In this document: piece by piece, positions 7,235-15,487 of the stretch
Position numbering within the stretch: the stretch's first letter is position 1
How the letters are laid out: every line of letters starts with the position of its first letter
DNA from: an uncultured Elusimicrobia bacterium
Lineage (GTDB): Bacteria > Elusimicrobiota > Elusimicrobia > Elusimicrobiales > UBA9959
DNA length: 38,995 nucleotides
Assembly (NCBI GenBank): GCA_903867985.1
Contig: CAIPTO010000046.1
Location: 1-38,995 of the forward strand
Direction: 5' to 3'
Made by a program: the position numbers and the translations under genes
The notes under the pieces: generated by a model
Databases searched by the model: none
What the model was told of the DNA's origin: nothing
The model's input: only the letters and a program-made list of their open reading frames with translations

Positions 7235-8119
7235 TCAGGCGGGTAATTCTTTGACCCTGTTCTCCGCGGCTTTTACGCCAGCCGCTATGAGGCAGGCCAT
7301 CGTCACGGGCCCGACGCCTCCGGGCACCGGGGTCATAGCCCGCACCTTGTCTTTCATTCCCTCAAAATCAGCGTCACCGCACATTCTGCCATTTTCATCT
7401 ATATTTGTTCCGACGTCTATAATAGTGGCTTCAGGGGCCACCATCTCAGCTTTAAGCCAACGGGCTTTTCCAGCCGCGCTGACTACGATATCGGAGGCTT
7501 TAAAGATCGCCGCGATATCCGGGGTCTTGGTGTGGCAAATCGTAACCGTGGCGTTCATGCTTGTCAGCATATGGGCAAGCGGCCGTCCGACCACCGCCGA
7601 GCGGCCAACCACAGCTATTTTTTTCCCAGAGACATCTATATTATGGTGGCGCAGCAGCCGTATGACGGCCAGGGCTGTGCACGGGACAAAAAAACCGGCG
7701 TTCTCGATATCGCGCATTTTTGAAATGAAAAGGCGTCCCATGTTCACGGAAGAAAGTCCATCCACATCCTTCGTGGCCGGGATGGCGTCCCACATTGCGG
7801 GGACCTCAAATCCGTCCGGAAGCGGCCGCTCGATCATGACGGCGTCGACAGCGGGATCGTTGTGAAGGAGGTTCAGAATATTCAAAAATCCGGGCAGCCC
7901 TTCTTTCGGGTCCGGTTTTATTACGCGGATCCGCACGCCCAGCTTCTCGCAGGCCGCTATCTTCCTTTTAACGTAGATGCCGGAAGGGGAATCATCGAAG
8001 TAATTGATGATTGCCAGGACTGGCGGCCGCCCGGCTATTGCCGTAACCCCCGCTATACGCTCAGGCAGAGAGGCCAATATTTTTTGGGAGAGCGTTTTTC
8101 CTTCCAGCAGTTTTTCCAT
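7235..8119 (-). CDS. folD: Bifunctional methylenetetrahydrofolate dehydrogenase/cyclohydrolase FolD
   Basis: The 294-residue protein shows FolD landmarks: YVKRKIAACEKLG with the catalytic lysine, the substrate region DGLSSVNMGRL, PCTALAVIRLL (usually PCTPxG), the NADP-binding VVGRSAVVGRPLAHML and the C-terminal MTPVPGGVGPVTMACL signature. It oxidises 5,10-methylene-THF to methenyl-THF and hydrolyses that to 10-formyl-THF in the cytosol. Length is normal. With glyA elsewhere in the window it supplies one-carbon units. It is downstream of the small basic protein gene but separated from it by an intrinsic terminator. Confidence 0.95.
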   Translation of the reverse strand: MEKLLEGKTLSQKILASLPERIAGVTAIAGRPPVLAIINYFDDSPSGIYVKRKIAACEKLGVRIRVIKPDPKEGLPGFLNILNLLHNDPAVDAVMIERPLPDGFEVPAMWDAIPATKDVDGLSSVNMGRLFISKMRDIENAGFFVPCTALAVIRLLRHHNIDVSGKKIAVVGRSAVVGRPLAHMLTSMNATVTICHTKTPDIAAIFKASDIVVSAAGKARWLKAEMVAPEATIIDVGTNIDENGRMCGDADFEGMKDKVRAMTPVPGGVGPVTMACLIAAGVKAAENRVKELPA

Positions 8120-8158
8120 AAGTATATGGTATTAAATCACGGATAAAATATCAAAAAT

Positions 8159-8191
8159 AAAAAACCGGCCGTTTTGGGCGGCCGGTTTTTT
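8159..8191 (-). terminator. Intrinsic terminator for the small basic protein gene
   Basis: Positions 8159-8171 and 8179-8191 form a perfect 13-bp stem around a 7-base loop (AAAAAACCGGCCG pairing with CGGCCGGTTTTTT). On the minus strand it follows the stop at 8211 by about 20 bases and is succeeded by a T-rich run. It separates this gene from folD. Confidence 0.85.
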
Positions 8192-8210
8192 AATCTTTAA
8201 AGAGAAAGAA

Positions 8211-8453
8211 TTACTTCTTCTTTTTCTTGGTCTTGGCGTTCACCATTTTAGCGCGGGCGACATCGCCGGCTTTGTCGAGGTAATAAAGGAAACCAGCTTC
8301 CTTCTTAACGCCGACTTTGGTGACTTTCTGGGGCTTGCCGCCCTTTTTGCCGCCGCGAGCCATCTTAGCGCGGGAAACATCTCCGCCTTTGTCTATGTAA
8401 TAAAGGAAGCCGTCTTCCCGTTTAACGCCAACTTTCTGTACTTTTTCACCCAT
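8211..8453 (-). CDS. Small basic protein with two tandem copies of a GFLYYxDKxGDVxRAKM motif
   Basis: The 80-residue protein consists of two near-identical units of about 25 residues. Unit 1 holds KVGVKREDGFLYYIDKGGDV and unit 2 KVGVKKEAGFLYYLDKAGDV. Each ends in RAKM, and about 20 of 25 positions are identical. A GGKKGGK linker joins them and a KTKKKKK tail follows. No signal peptide or membrane segment is present. Its high charge suggests nucleic acid or ribosome binding, but no function is known to me. Expression looks strong: an AGGAGGG ribosome site lies 7 bases before the ATG, a plausible sigma70 promoter lies upstream and a clean terminator downstream, so it is an independent single-gene unit. 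Confidence 0.75.
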   Translation of the reverse strand: MGEKVQKVGVKREDGFLYYIDKGGDVSRAKMARGGKKGGKPQKVTKVGVKKEAGFLYYLDKAGDVARAKMVNAKTKKKKK

Positions 8454-8495
8454 TGTAAAGCCCTCCTGAAGTGTGTGAATATGTTTAAATTCTAC

Positions 8496-8524
8496 ACTAT
8501 ATCGTCGTGGAATGCAATAACTAA
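8496..8524 (-). promoter_or_regulatory. Sigma70-like promoter of the small basic protein gene
   Basis: On the minus strand TTAGTT (8524-8519) and TATAGT (8501-8496) are separated by 17 bases. The predicted start is about 40 bases before the ATG at 8453, whose AGGAGGG ribosome site occupies 8467-8461. The -10 box is good; the -35 box is weak. Confidence 0.5.
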
Positions 8525-8592
8525 TTATTATTGATCTGGAAGGATAACCCCCTGGCGATGTGGGTGGAGTGGGTGGCAGGGGAACCGGATAA

Positions 8593-8679
8593 GCGGAACC
8601 GTACCGGAGGCTGAGGCTTGCGTAGCGCCGAAGCCGAGGTCCGGAAGCGCGCGCACGGTGTGCGCGACGCTGGTTCCGC
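8593..8679. other. Branched GC-rich inverted repeats between genes; candidate structured RNA
   Basis: In the 299-bp gap between the hydrolase and the small basic protein gene, GCGGAACC (8593-8600) pairs exactly with GGTTCCGC (8672-8679). Inside lie a GGCTT/AAGCC pairing and a perfect 7-bp hairpin CGCGCAC-GGT-GTGCGCG (8650-8666). The layout resembles a three-way junction. No coding potential convinced me. Strand and function are unknown. Confidence 0.4.
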
Positions 8680-8752
8680 GTTCCGGGCCCATGACAGGAC
8701 CCGCGAACTCTGCACTGGAAAATTACACAGAAGGCTTGACGTTACCTTATTA

Positions 8753-9652
8753 TTAAAGATTTTCAGAAAAAAACTGAGCGACCTTGTTTTTGTAAACTTC
8801 GCCGCCGACTTCCGCGCATTTACCGTGCGAGGCGCCCGTTATGACCCACATCTGTTTTTTCTCTGACTTGCACATGCCGAAGAGAGTCTCGGCGTCATGA
8901 AGCGGCACGATGTCGTCGTTGTCGCCGTTGATGAACATTACCGGCGCCGTAATCTTGGCGATGTTGTGGGCTGGGCTAAAAGGTTCGGGGTTGGCGCCAA
9001 GCTTCATTTTCACGAAGGCCAGAGTCAGGGGCACCAGCGGGTAATAGGGAACTTTTGTGCGCATCCAGCTCCAATTGGCGACCACCCTCTGGTAGGATAG
9101 GAAAGTGTTTTCAGCCATCAGACATCTAAGTTCCGGATGTTTGGCGGCCGCGAAAATAGCCACCGATCCACCCATAGAGGAGCCGAATACTGCCGCATGT
9201 TCCATCGCGCGCGGGCGGTGGGTTTTTAGGAAATCATAAGCGGCGTCGAAGTCGCGCGTCTCAAGATAACCGAGGCTTGAGATAGTTCCCTTGCTTTCTC
9301 CCGAAGCCCGGAAATCAAAGTAGAAAAGGTTGAACCCTTTCTCCGCCAGGAAATGGGTGTCGCGCAGCAGGTCTCCCCGGTTCACTCCCCAGCCGTGACA
9401 AAGGATGATGGTCTTATCTGTTTCACCGCCCACTGCCGGGATAAACCAGCCTCTAAGGGTCAGCTCGTCGGCCGTGGTGAAGTCTATGGTCTCGTAGGCC
9501 AGTTTATATTGGTCCGGGTGCTGGGTTACCGGAGTGCGCCGCCGGGGCGGCTGGATTATGGAGTAACTTTTAAAGTATGCGATGATCACTGCGCTGACAG
9601 CCAAACCGAGCGCCGAGAATAGTGACCAATTGAATATTTCTATTGCGTTCAT
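8753..9652 (-). CDS. Membrane-anchored alpha/beta hydrolase
   Basis: The 299-residue protein has one N-terminal hydrophobic segment (about residues 10-27) followed by a serine-hydrolase fold. The oxyanion strand IILCHGWGVNRGD is followed by the nucleophile elbow GSSMGG (Ser159), an acid in INGDNDDIVPLHD and the catalytic histidine in TGASHGKC. This arrangement resembles the BEM46/FrsA-like family of predicted esterases or peptidases anchored to the inner membrane with the active site outside. The substrate is unknown. It starts four bases after the dapL stop, so it is probably cotranscribed with dapB-dapL. Confidence 0.85.
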   Translation of the reverse strand: MNAIEIFNWSLFSALGLAVSAVIIAYFKSYSIIQPPRRRTPVTQHPDQYKLAYETIDFTTADELTLRGWFIPAVGGETDKTIILCHGWGVNRGDLLRDTHFLAEKGFNLFYFDFRASGESKGTISSLGYLETRDFDAAYDFLKTHRPRAMEHAAVFGSSMGGSVAIFAAAKHPELRCLMAENTFLSYQRVVANWSWMRTKVPYYPLVPLTLAFVKMKLGANPEPFSPAHNIAKITAPVMFINGDNDDIVPLHDAETLFGMCKSEKKQMWVITGASHGKCAEVGGEVYKNKVAQFFSENL

Positions 9653-9656
9653 GGTT

Positions 9657-10823
9657 TTACCACTCCATCCTTGATATTCTGTCCGCGGCTTGTCGTATTC
9701 TTTTTTCCGGGGCCGTCAGCGAGAATCTGACATAGCCCTCGCCCAGCGGACCGAAGCCGGAGCCGGGCGTGATAAGCACGGAGGCCTCGTCCAATACGCG
9801 GTAGACGCAATCCAGCGACTTTACCCGCGCCGGCGGCTTGGCCCAGACGAAAAACGTGGCTCCCGGCTGAAAGACGGTCCAGCCGGCTTTTTTGAGCGCG
9901 CCAATAAAGAAGTCGGCGCGTGCCCGGAAAACTTTACATATAGGAGCAACCAGAGCGTCGTGGTTTTTAAGGCAGAAAACGGCTGTTTCCTGAATGGCGT
10001 TGAACTGGCCTGAATCCAGGTTCTCTTTAAGCTTGGTAAGAGCCCCCACGACTTCGGGGTTCCCTATCATCCAGGCGAGGCGCCAGCCGGTCATGCAGTA
10101 GGTTTTTGAGAGCGAGTAAAACTCCACTGCCACATCCTTCGCCCCCGGCACCTGCAGTATGCTGGCGCTGGGCCTGCCGAAAAAGATTTCGGAGTAAGCC
10201 GCGTCCTGTGCTATCCAGAACCCGTGACGTTTGGCCGCGGCCACGGCGCCGGCGTAAAATTTCAGGTCGGCTACCGCGCCCGTGGGGTTATTCGGGTAGT
10301 TCAGAAAGAGAAGTTTTGCGCCCTTAAAAAAAGATCTTGGAAGAGCGGAGAGATCCGGCAGAAAACCTTTAGCCGCGCTTAAAGGCAGTCTTTTTATATT
10401 CGCCTCGGAGAGCAGAACGCCGGTCTTGTAGGCCGGATAGCAGGGGTCGGGCATGATTACCGTGTCGCCGCGGTCTATAAGGGCGAAAGGAAGATGTGCC
10501 AGACCTTCTTTTGAACCGATAAGTGTCAGTATCTCGGTTTCAGGGTTTAGCGTTATCCCGTGGCGTTTCTTGTGCCACCCGGCTATTGTCTGCCGAAGGC
10601 GCAGAGTTCCGCGGCCCTGCGGGTAACTGTGATTTGCCGGCTTGAGAACCTCTTTTGCCGCAAATCTGGCTATGGCCGCCGGAGTTGGAATATCCGGGTC
10701 GCCTACCGCGAGGGAGATAACATCTTTCCCTTGGTTCACGGCGATCTGCCGTTTCTTATCCAGGTCGCGGAACAGGTAGGGAGGGAATTCACCCGGCTTT
10801 TTTCCTAAGGCGGGTTTTTTCAT
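9657..10823 (-). CDS. dapL: LL-diaminopimelate aminotransferase (DapL-type)
   Basis: The 388-residue fold-type I PLP enzyme carries ISLAVGDPDIPTP near the N-terminus, the DapL-like stretch IGSKEGLAHLPFALIDRGD, PDPCYPAY, NYPNNPTGA and the PLP lysine in SLSKTYCMTGWRLAW (Lys240). DapL converts tetrahydrodipicolinate directly to LL-diaminopimelate using glutamate, bypassing the acylated intermediates. The neighbouring dapB, whose stop overlaps this ATG by two bases (ATGA), supports this role over a generic aspartate aminotransferase. Some related class I enzymes would look similar, so substrate specificity is inferred from motif plus context. Confidence 0.88.
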   Translation of the reverse strand: MKKPALGKKPGEFPPYLFRDLDKKRQIAVNQGKDVISLAVGDPDIPTPAAIARFAAKEVLKPANHSYPQGRGTLRLRQTIAGWHKKRHGITLNPETEILTLIGSKEGLAHLPFALIDRGDTVIMPDPCYPAYKTGVLLSEANIKRLPLSAAKGFLPDLSALPRSFFKGAKLLFLNYPNNPTGAVADLKFYAGAVAAAKRHGFWIAQDAAYSEIFFGRPSASILQVPGAKDVAVEFYSLSKTYCMTGWRLAWMIGNPEVVGALTKLKENLDSGQFNAIQETAVFCLKNHDALVAPICKVFRARADFFIGALKKAGWTVFQPGATFFVWAKPPARVKSLDCVYRVLDEASVLITPGSGFGPLGEGYVRFSLTAPEKRIRQAADRISRMEW

Positions 10824-11551
10824 ATGTTTTTAAGGCCAAGAAGATCGAAATAATCGTAAAGGCCGGGTTTCTGATCTTTAAGCCAGAGCGCCGCTCGAAC
10901 GGCGCCTTCAGCGAAGACATCTCTTGAGTGCGCGCGGTGGGTCAACTCCACCCGCTCATGCGGGCCGGCGTATAGGACGGTGTGCTCACCGATTATGTCG
11001 CCGGCGCGCACGCTGGTGACCGGAACCTCGCCTTTAAAAACTTCTTGTATATGCTTCTTGTATTTAAGAGCGGTGCCGGAGGGCGCGTCTTTTTTTAATT
11101 TATGATGGGTTTCGCTGATGCATACGTCAAAGTCCGGCAGCTTGGCCGCTATCAGGCGCGCTACGGCAATAGTGAGATTCACCGCCGGGCTCATGTTTGG
11201 CGAGAGGAAGACGGGCGCGGACCGGGAAAACTCTTTAATAAGCGCCAGTTGGGCGGCGTCAAAACCGGTGGTGCCTATGACCAGCGGTTTTTTATGTTTC
11301 GCGCACAGTTCCGCGTGGGCGGCACCGGACGCGGGGGTTGTAAAATCTATTACCGCGGCGCAGGCGTCCAGTGCGGATTCTATGTCGCGCCGTATATCCG
11401 CGCCGGCGGCGGCTTTCAAATCTAAAGCGCCGGCTAAAACGCAGTGCTGACTGTGCCGGATTTTTTCAACTATCTTGACGCCCATCCTTCCGGCGGAGCC
11501 AAGCACCAAGATGGCAGTTTTTGAAGCACCCATGGATGTAATTATATTCAT
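10820..11551 (-). CDS. dapB: 4-hydroxy-tetrahydrodipicolinate reductase DapB
   Basis: The 243-residue protein has the NAD(P)-binding VLGSAGRMGVKIVEKI motif, VIDFTTPASGAAH, VIGTTGFD, LSPNMSPAVNL and the diagnostic ETHHKLKKDAPSGTALK, where the histidines and lysine serve catalysis and the SGT loop binds substrate. DapB reduces the DapA product to tetrahydrodipicolinate in the lysine/DAP pathway. The native start may be the ATG at 11533 (MGASKTAIL), six residues in, since family members begin just before the nucleotide-binding strand. It is the first gene of dapB-dapL-hydrolase on the minus strand. Confidence 0.94.
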   Translation of the reverse strand: MNIITSMGASKTAILVLGSAGRMGVKIVEKIRHSQHCVLAGALDLKAAAGADIRRDIESALDACAAVIDFTTPASGAAHAELCAKHKKPLVIGTTGFDAAQLALIKEFSRSAPVFLSPNMSPAVNLTIAVARLIAAKLPDFDVCISETHHKLKKDAPSGTALKYKKHIQEVFKGEVPVTSVRAGDIIGEHTVLYAGPHERVELTHRAHSRDVFAEGAVRAALWLKDQKPGLYDYFDLLGLKNI

Positions 11552-11578
11552 TTAATTGCCGGATGACAAACCGAGATA

Positions 11579-11611
11579 AGGGTTCAGGGGTCAGGGTTCA
11601 GGGTAGGGGGA
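11579..11611. repeat. Short G-rich direct repeats (GGGTTCAGGG)
   Basis: The divergent dapB/HD-GYP intergenic region contains AGGGTTCAGGGGTCAGGG followed by a second GTTCAGGGT and a G-run. Such low-complexity units are short and of unknown role. Confidence 0.5.
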
Positions 11612-11692
11612 GCCATTATGATCCCTACCCCCCAGTTCCGGTGCCGGCCTTGCCTTGCCCCGGTTGAAATAATTTTGCTATCGTTTAATATA

Positions 11693-12940
11693 ATGATTTA
11701 CATATTAGCCGGCGTCATAACCATACTTCTGGGTTTTATCGGCTATCTGCTCAAGAAGCTTTACGCCTTGAAACTTGATAAGCCAGACTCCGAGACGGAA
11801 AAACTGGATTCCTCCCTCAAGAACACCTGGAACAAATTTGACGAGTTGATTACCAGCCTGCTCACCATCCACGAGATAGGCATAGTCAACGCCGGCTCCA
11901 TAAAGAAAGAGGAGTTTTTTCAGACGGTGGTGGAAAGCGCCTGCGAACTGATACATTCTGTCAGGGGCTCGCTTATGGTCTTTGATGAGCACACAAAGGA
12001 ACTCAATATTGTTGCCTCGAAGAATATTTCCAAGGAAGTGATATCGGCTACCCGCCTTAAACCGGGCCAGGGGATAGGCGGCCGCGCGTTCGAGACGGGA
12101 GAGACCATATTCGTCACCGATCCAGAGCAGAACGTTCAATACAAGGATTTTATCGGCTTGGAGGAGCAGAAAGAGCCGTTTATTGCCATTCCGCTGAAGG
12201 TTAAGGACAAGGCGTTCGGGGTTCTGAATCTCCATCTGCCCAGAGAAAAGGAATTATTTACCGATTATGACCTGAAGTTCCTCACCCTGCTTGCCGGCGA
12301 GTCCGCTATAACTCTGGAGAATATCAAGCTTTATGAAAGCATTGAGAATTTCTACCTGGAGATGGTGCAGACTCTGGCGCGCGTCATTGACGCAAAGGAC
12401 GCTTACACCGGCGACCACGCCGGGCGCGCCCGCCATAAAGCCAGGGCTCTCGCCGAAGAGCTGCACATGCCCGAGCAGATGATAAAATATGTGGAATACG
12501 CCGCCCTGCTCCACGACATAGGCAAGATAGGGATAGACGGCGCGATACTTTCAAAGCCCGGCCGCCTGACCGACGCGGAGTACCTGGAGATCAAGAAGCA
12601 TCCGGCCATCGGTTACCAGATCCTTTCCCCCATTCATTTCCTGGGTCCTGTGGCTCAAATGGTCCTATACCATCAGGAGTGGTACAACGGTATGGGTTAC
12701 CCGGAAGGCTTAAAGGGCGAAGAAATACCGCTGGGCGCCAGGATCGTGGCCACCATAGACGCTTGGGACGCCATGATGAGCGACCGTCCTTATCACAAAG
12801 CGCTTAATCACGACATAGGCGTCACGGAGATGACTAAGGGCGCCGGTAAACAGTTCGACCCCAAGGTAGTGGACGCATTCCTAAAGCTTGAGAACAGGGA
12901 ATGGGAGGAACCACGCTTACCATCGTCCCCACCCCTTTAG
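11693..12940 (+). CDS. Membrane-anchored GAF / HD-GYP signalling protein
   Basis: The product has 415 residues from the ATG at 11693 (MIYILAG); an earlier in-frame ATG at 11618 would add 25 residues without a membrane rationale. Residues 1-20 form one transmembrane segment, a short coiled linker follows, then a GAF domain (about 45-210, with GQGIGGRAFETGETI and FIAIPLKVKDKAFGVL) and a C-terminal HD-GYP domain. The latter has TGDHAGRARH, LLHDIGKIGIDGAIL, KHPAIGYQIL and GMGYPEGLKGEEIPLGARI. HD-GYP domains hydrolyse cyclic di-GMP or related dinucleotides. The usual HHE triplet before the GYP box reads HQE here, with NG replacing DG. The last 40 bases overlap the next gene. Confidence 0.9.
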   Translation: MIYILAGVITILLGFIGYLLKKLYALKLDKPDSETEKLDSSLKNTWNKFDELITSLLTIHEIGIVNAGSIKKEEFFQTVVESACELIHSVRGSLMVFDEHTKELNIVASKNISKEVISATRLKPGQGIGGRAFETGETIFVTDPEQNVQYKDFIGLEEQKEPFIAIPLKVKDKAFGVLNLHLPREKELFTDYDLKFLTLLAGESAITLENIKLYESIENFYLEMVQTLARVIDAKDAYTGDHAGRARHKARALAEELHMPEQMIKYVEYAALLHDIGKIGIDGAILSKPGRLTDAEYLEIKKHPAIGYQILSPIHFLGPVAQMVLYHQEWYNGMGYPEGLKGEEIPLGARIVATIDAWDAMMSDRPYHKALNHDIGVTEMTKGAGKQFDPKVVDAFLKLENREWEEPRLPSSPPL

Positions 12941-14076
12941 GAAACCTTGAAGACATAACGGTGCGCGCGCTCAAAGCGCTGCGCGCGGCCGACCTGGTGT
13001 TGTGCGAAGACACCCGCCGCACGGCCAAATTGATGGCCCGCTACGCCATTGTTAAAAAACTGGTCCGCTATAACGAACATGATGAACGGTCGATAGCGGA
13101 AGCCGCGGGTTTTTTACGTCAGGGCAAGAGCGTCGCGCTTGTTTCCGACGGCGGCATGCCATGTATTTCCGACCCTGGTCGGAAACTTGTGACCCTTGCG
13201 CGCGCCGAGGGGGTCGCGATTACAGCCCTCCCCGGACCTTCCGCCGTGGTTACCGCGGCCGCCGGGTCGGGTTTCCCCGCTGATTCGTTTGTTTTTCTGG
13301 GGTTTCTTCCGCGGCCGCGCGGCAAGATCGTAAAAGCGCTTAGCAAAGCTTTTGAACTTGAAAAGACGGTCATTCTTTACGAATCGCCTTTCAGAATAAA
13401 GAAATTCATCGACCTGGTCTGCGAAGAGTTCGGTCCGGACGCTGAAATCGTCATAGCCCGCGAGCTGACTAAAATCTATGAAGAGTGGCTTAAAGGGACC
13501 GCCGCAGAGCTGCGGGATAAGCTGTCCGGGATCAAAGAAGTTAAAGGCGAAATAGTTGTAATGCTGCGGCTGCCTTCCTTTGCGGAGGATGAGGGTAAAC
13601 TGGGGGGATCCGGGGCAATGACGGTAATGTTCGTCTGTATGGGTAATACCTGCAGAAGCGTGATGGCCCAGTATTATGCGGCCCAGGCGGCCGCCGACCG
13701 GGATCTTGACCTGAAATTTACATCCAGCGGCCTGTCCGCGGAGGGCGCCGTACCGGCGCCGCCGATCGTGAAAGAGCTGCTGATAAAAGAGGGAACCCCG
13801 GATTTTACTCATACGCCGGTCCGGATCACCGCGAAGAATGTGAAAGAGGCCGGACTCATAATAGCTATGACGCATGCGCATAAAGCGGCTATTCTAGATA
13901 AATTTCCGGCCGCTTTTGACAAGACTTACACGCTTGAGGAATACGCCGGTTTTGGGCATGGAGATGTGGACGACCCGTACGGCCGGGACGAAAAATTTTA
14001 TTTTGAGACTTTCCGCCTGATAAAGAAGTCGGTGGATGTTATATTGGAGAAACTAAAGAAGCAGCATAGTTCATAA
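12901..14076 (+). CDS. rsmI: Fusion: RsmI 16S rRNA methyltransferase + low-molecular-weight phosphatase of YwlE type
   Basis: Residues 1 to about 228 are RsmI: TIVPTPLGNLEDITVRAL, CEDTRRTAKLM, VALVSDGGMPCISDPG, ALPGPSAVVTA, ILYESPFRIK and VIARELTKIYEEW. RsmI 2'-O-methylates C1402 of 16S rRNA. From residue 240 a complete low-molecular-weight phosphatase follows without stop or frameshift. Its P-loop is CMGNTCRS (Cys246 to Arg252) and its general acid is in DDPYG (Asp358). The P-loop threonine matches the residue that makes B. subtilis YwlE an arginine phosphatase. An internal ATG at 13618 could also allow separate production of the phosphatase. The next gene is glyA, echoing the ywlE-glyA neighbourhood of Firmicutes. 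Confidence 0.88.
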   Translation: MGGTTLTIVPTPLGNLEDITVRALKALRAADLVLCEDTRRTAKLMARYAIVKKLVRYNEHDERSIAEAAGFLRQGKSVALVSDGGMPCISDPGRKLVTLARAEGVAITALPGPSAVVTAAAGSGFPADSFVFLGFLPRPRGKIVKALSKAFELEKTVILYESPFRIKKFIDLVCEEFGPDAEIVIARELTKIYEEWLKGTAAELRDKLSGIKEVKGEIVVMLRLPSFAEDEGKLGGSGAMTVMFVCMGNTCRSVMAQYYAAQAAADRDLDLKFTSSGLSAEGAVPAPPIVKELLIKEGTPDFTHTPVRITAKNVKEAGLIIAMTHAHKAAILDKFPAAFDKTYTLEEYAGFGHGDVDDPYGRDEKFYFETFRLIKKSVDVILEKLKKQHSS

Positions 14077-14123
14077 AGGCGACAGGTGACGGTGGAAGCG
14101 GCAGGGATTAATAGGAGAAACCA

Positions 14124-15374
14124 ATGTACGAAGAAATAAAAAAGAACGATCCGCAGCTTTATAAAGCCGTTAAAGGCGAGGTTCTCAGGCAGCAGAACAA
14201 CCTGGAACTTATCGCTTCGGAGAATTATACTTCCAAGGCCGTGCTTGAGGCTCTCGGGTCGGTGCTGACCAATAAATACGCCGAAGGGTACCCCGGCAAA
14301 CGGTATTACGGCGGCTGCGAGTATGTGGACATCGCTGAAAAATTAGCCATAGACCGCGCCAAACAACTTTTCGGAGCCGAACACGCGAATGTCCAGCCTC
14401 ATTCCGGCACCCAGGCAAATATCACCGCCTATCTCTCCCTGATCAATCCTGGCGACACCGTTATGGGCCTCAATCTTTCCCACGGCGGACATCTGTCCCA
14501 TGGTCATCCCCTTAATTTCTCCGGCCGCTATTTTAAGATAGTCACCATGAACGTTCACAAGGACACCGAATTGCTTGACTACGACGAGGCGGCAAAACTC
14601 ATAGAGAAAGAGCGGCCTAAGCTTATCATGGCCGGCGCCTCCAACTATTCCAGGATATGGGACTGGAAGCGCCTAAAAAGGATGGCCGACGATTGGAAAG
14701 CTTTCCTGGTCACTGATATAGCTCATTACGCCGGCCTCATCGCGGCCGGTGTTTACCCCTCCCCGGTGGAATACGCCGATGTGGTAACCACAACCACGCA
14801 TAAGACCCTTCGCGGGCCCCGCGGCGGCTTAATACTCTCCAAGGCTCCGTACGCGAGAGTCATAGACCGCACTAATTTCCCCGGCAATCAAGGCGGCCCC
14901 CTGATGCATTCCATCGCCGGCAAAGCCATCTGTTTCAAGGAGGCGCTGTCACCCGCGTTCAGGGACTACCAGAAACAGGTGGTCAGAAACGCGAGAAAGC
15001 TGGCCAGGGAGCTGCAGGCGCGCGGTTACCGGATAGTGGCCGGCGGGACTGATTGCCATCTGATGAGCGTGGACCTGCGCGCCAAGAACGTGACCGGCAA
15101 AGAAGCCGAGATCGCCCTGGATAAGGCCGGTATGACCGTAAATAAGAACACGATTCCTTACGACCCCCAGCCGCCTATGGTTACCAGCGGTATCCGGATC
15201 GGCACCCCTGCGGTCACGACCCGAGGCATGAAAGACAGGGATATGTCCGCTATAGCCGACTTCCTTGACGACGCCATTAAACACAAGAATGACGATAAGG
15301 CGCTTAAAGGAATAGCCGAGCGGGTGAAAGGGTTATGTTCCAAATTCCCGATGTATCCGGGTTTTGAGAGCTGA
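14124..15374 (+). CDS. glyA: Serine hydroxymethyltransferase
   Basis: The 416-residue PLP enzyme has the full SHMT pattern: [62 protein letters not shown], the PLP lysine within [14 protein letters not shown] and the C-terminal [17 protein letters not shown]. It interconverts serine and glycine while loading tetrahydrofolate with a one-carbon unit, feeding folD. The ATG follows AGGAG at suitable spacing. No glycine or SAM riboswitch is visible in the 47-base leader, and the gene probably continues the rsmI-phosphatase transcript. Confidence 0.97.
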   Translation: MYEEIKKNDPQLYKAVKGEVLRQQNNLELIASENYTSKAVLEALGSVLTNKYAEGYPGKRYYGGCEYVDIAEKLAIDRAKQLFGAEHANVQPHSGTQANITAYLSLINPGDTVMGLNLSHGGHLSHGHPLNFSGRYFKIVTMNVHKDTELLDYDEAAKLIEKERPKLIMAGASNYSRIWDWKRLKRMADDWKAFLVTDIAHYAGLIAAGVYPSPVEYADVVTTTTHKTLRGPRGGLILSKAPYARVIDRTNFPGNQGGPLMHSIAGKAICFKEALSPAFRDYQKQVVRNARKLARELQARGYRIVAGGTDCHLMSVDLRAKNVTGKEAEIALDKAGMTVNKNTIPYDPQPPMVTSGIRIGTPAVTTRGMKDRDMSAIADFLDDAIKHKNDDKALKGIAERVKGLCSKFPMYPGFES

Positions 15375-15487
15375 TCTGCAGAAAAGGCCGTGTTTTAAGG
15401 CTTTAATTATTATAAAATCTTAATATGCCGGTGAAGTTGGCTTTTGCCCTTTACCTGAACGGATTTATTTGAGTTTTTTGAGGAGAT

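Noticed and set aside
8521-8715. Open frame of 64 codons on the minus strand in the GC-rich gap
   Set aside because: Composition is arginine/serine/proline-rich as expected from random GC-rich DNA, no ribosome site, and it overlaps the inverted-repeat structure.
11618-11692. Longer N-terminus for the HD-GYP protein from the ATG at 11618
   Set aside because: The extra 25 residues are proline/cysteine-rich, overlap the G-rich repeat region and precede a natural membrane-anchor start at 11693.
14077-14123. Possible glycine riboswitch before glyA
   Set aside because: The leader is only 47 bases and has none of the glycine aptamer's conserved segments.
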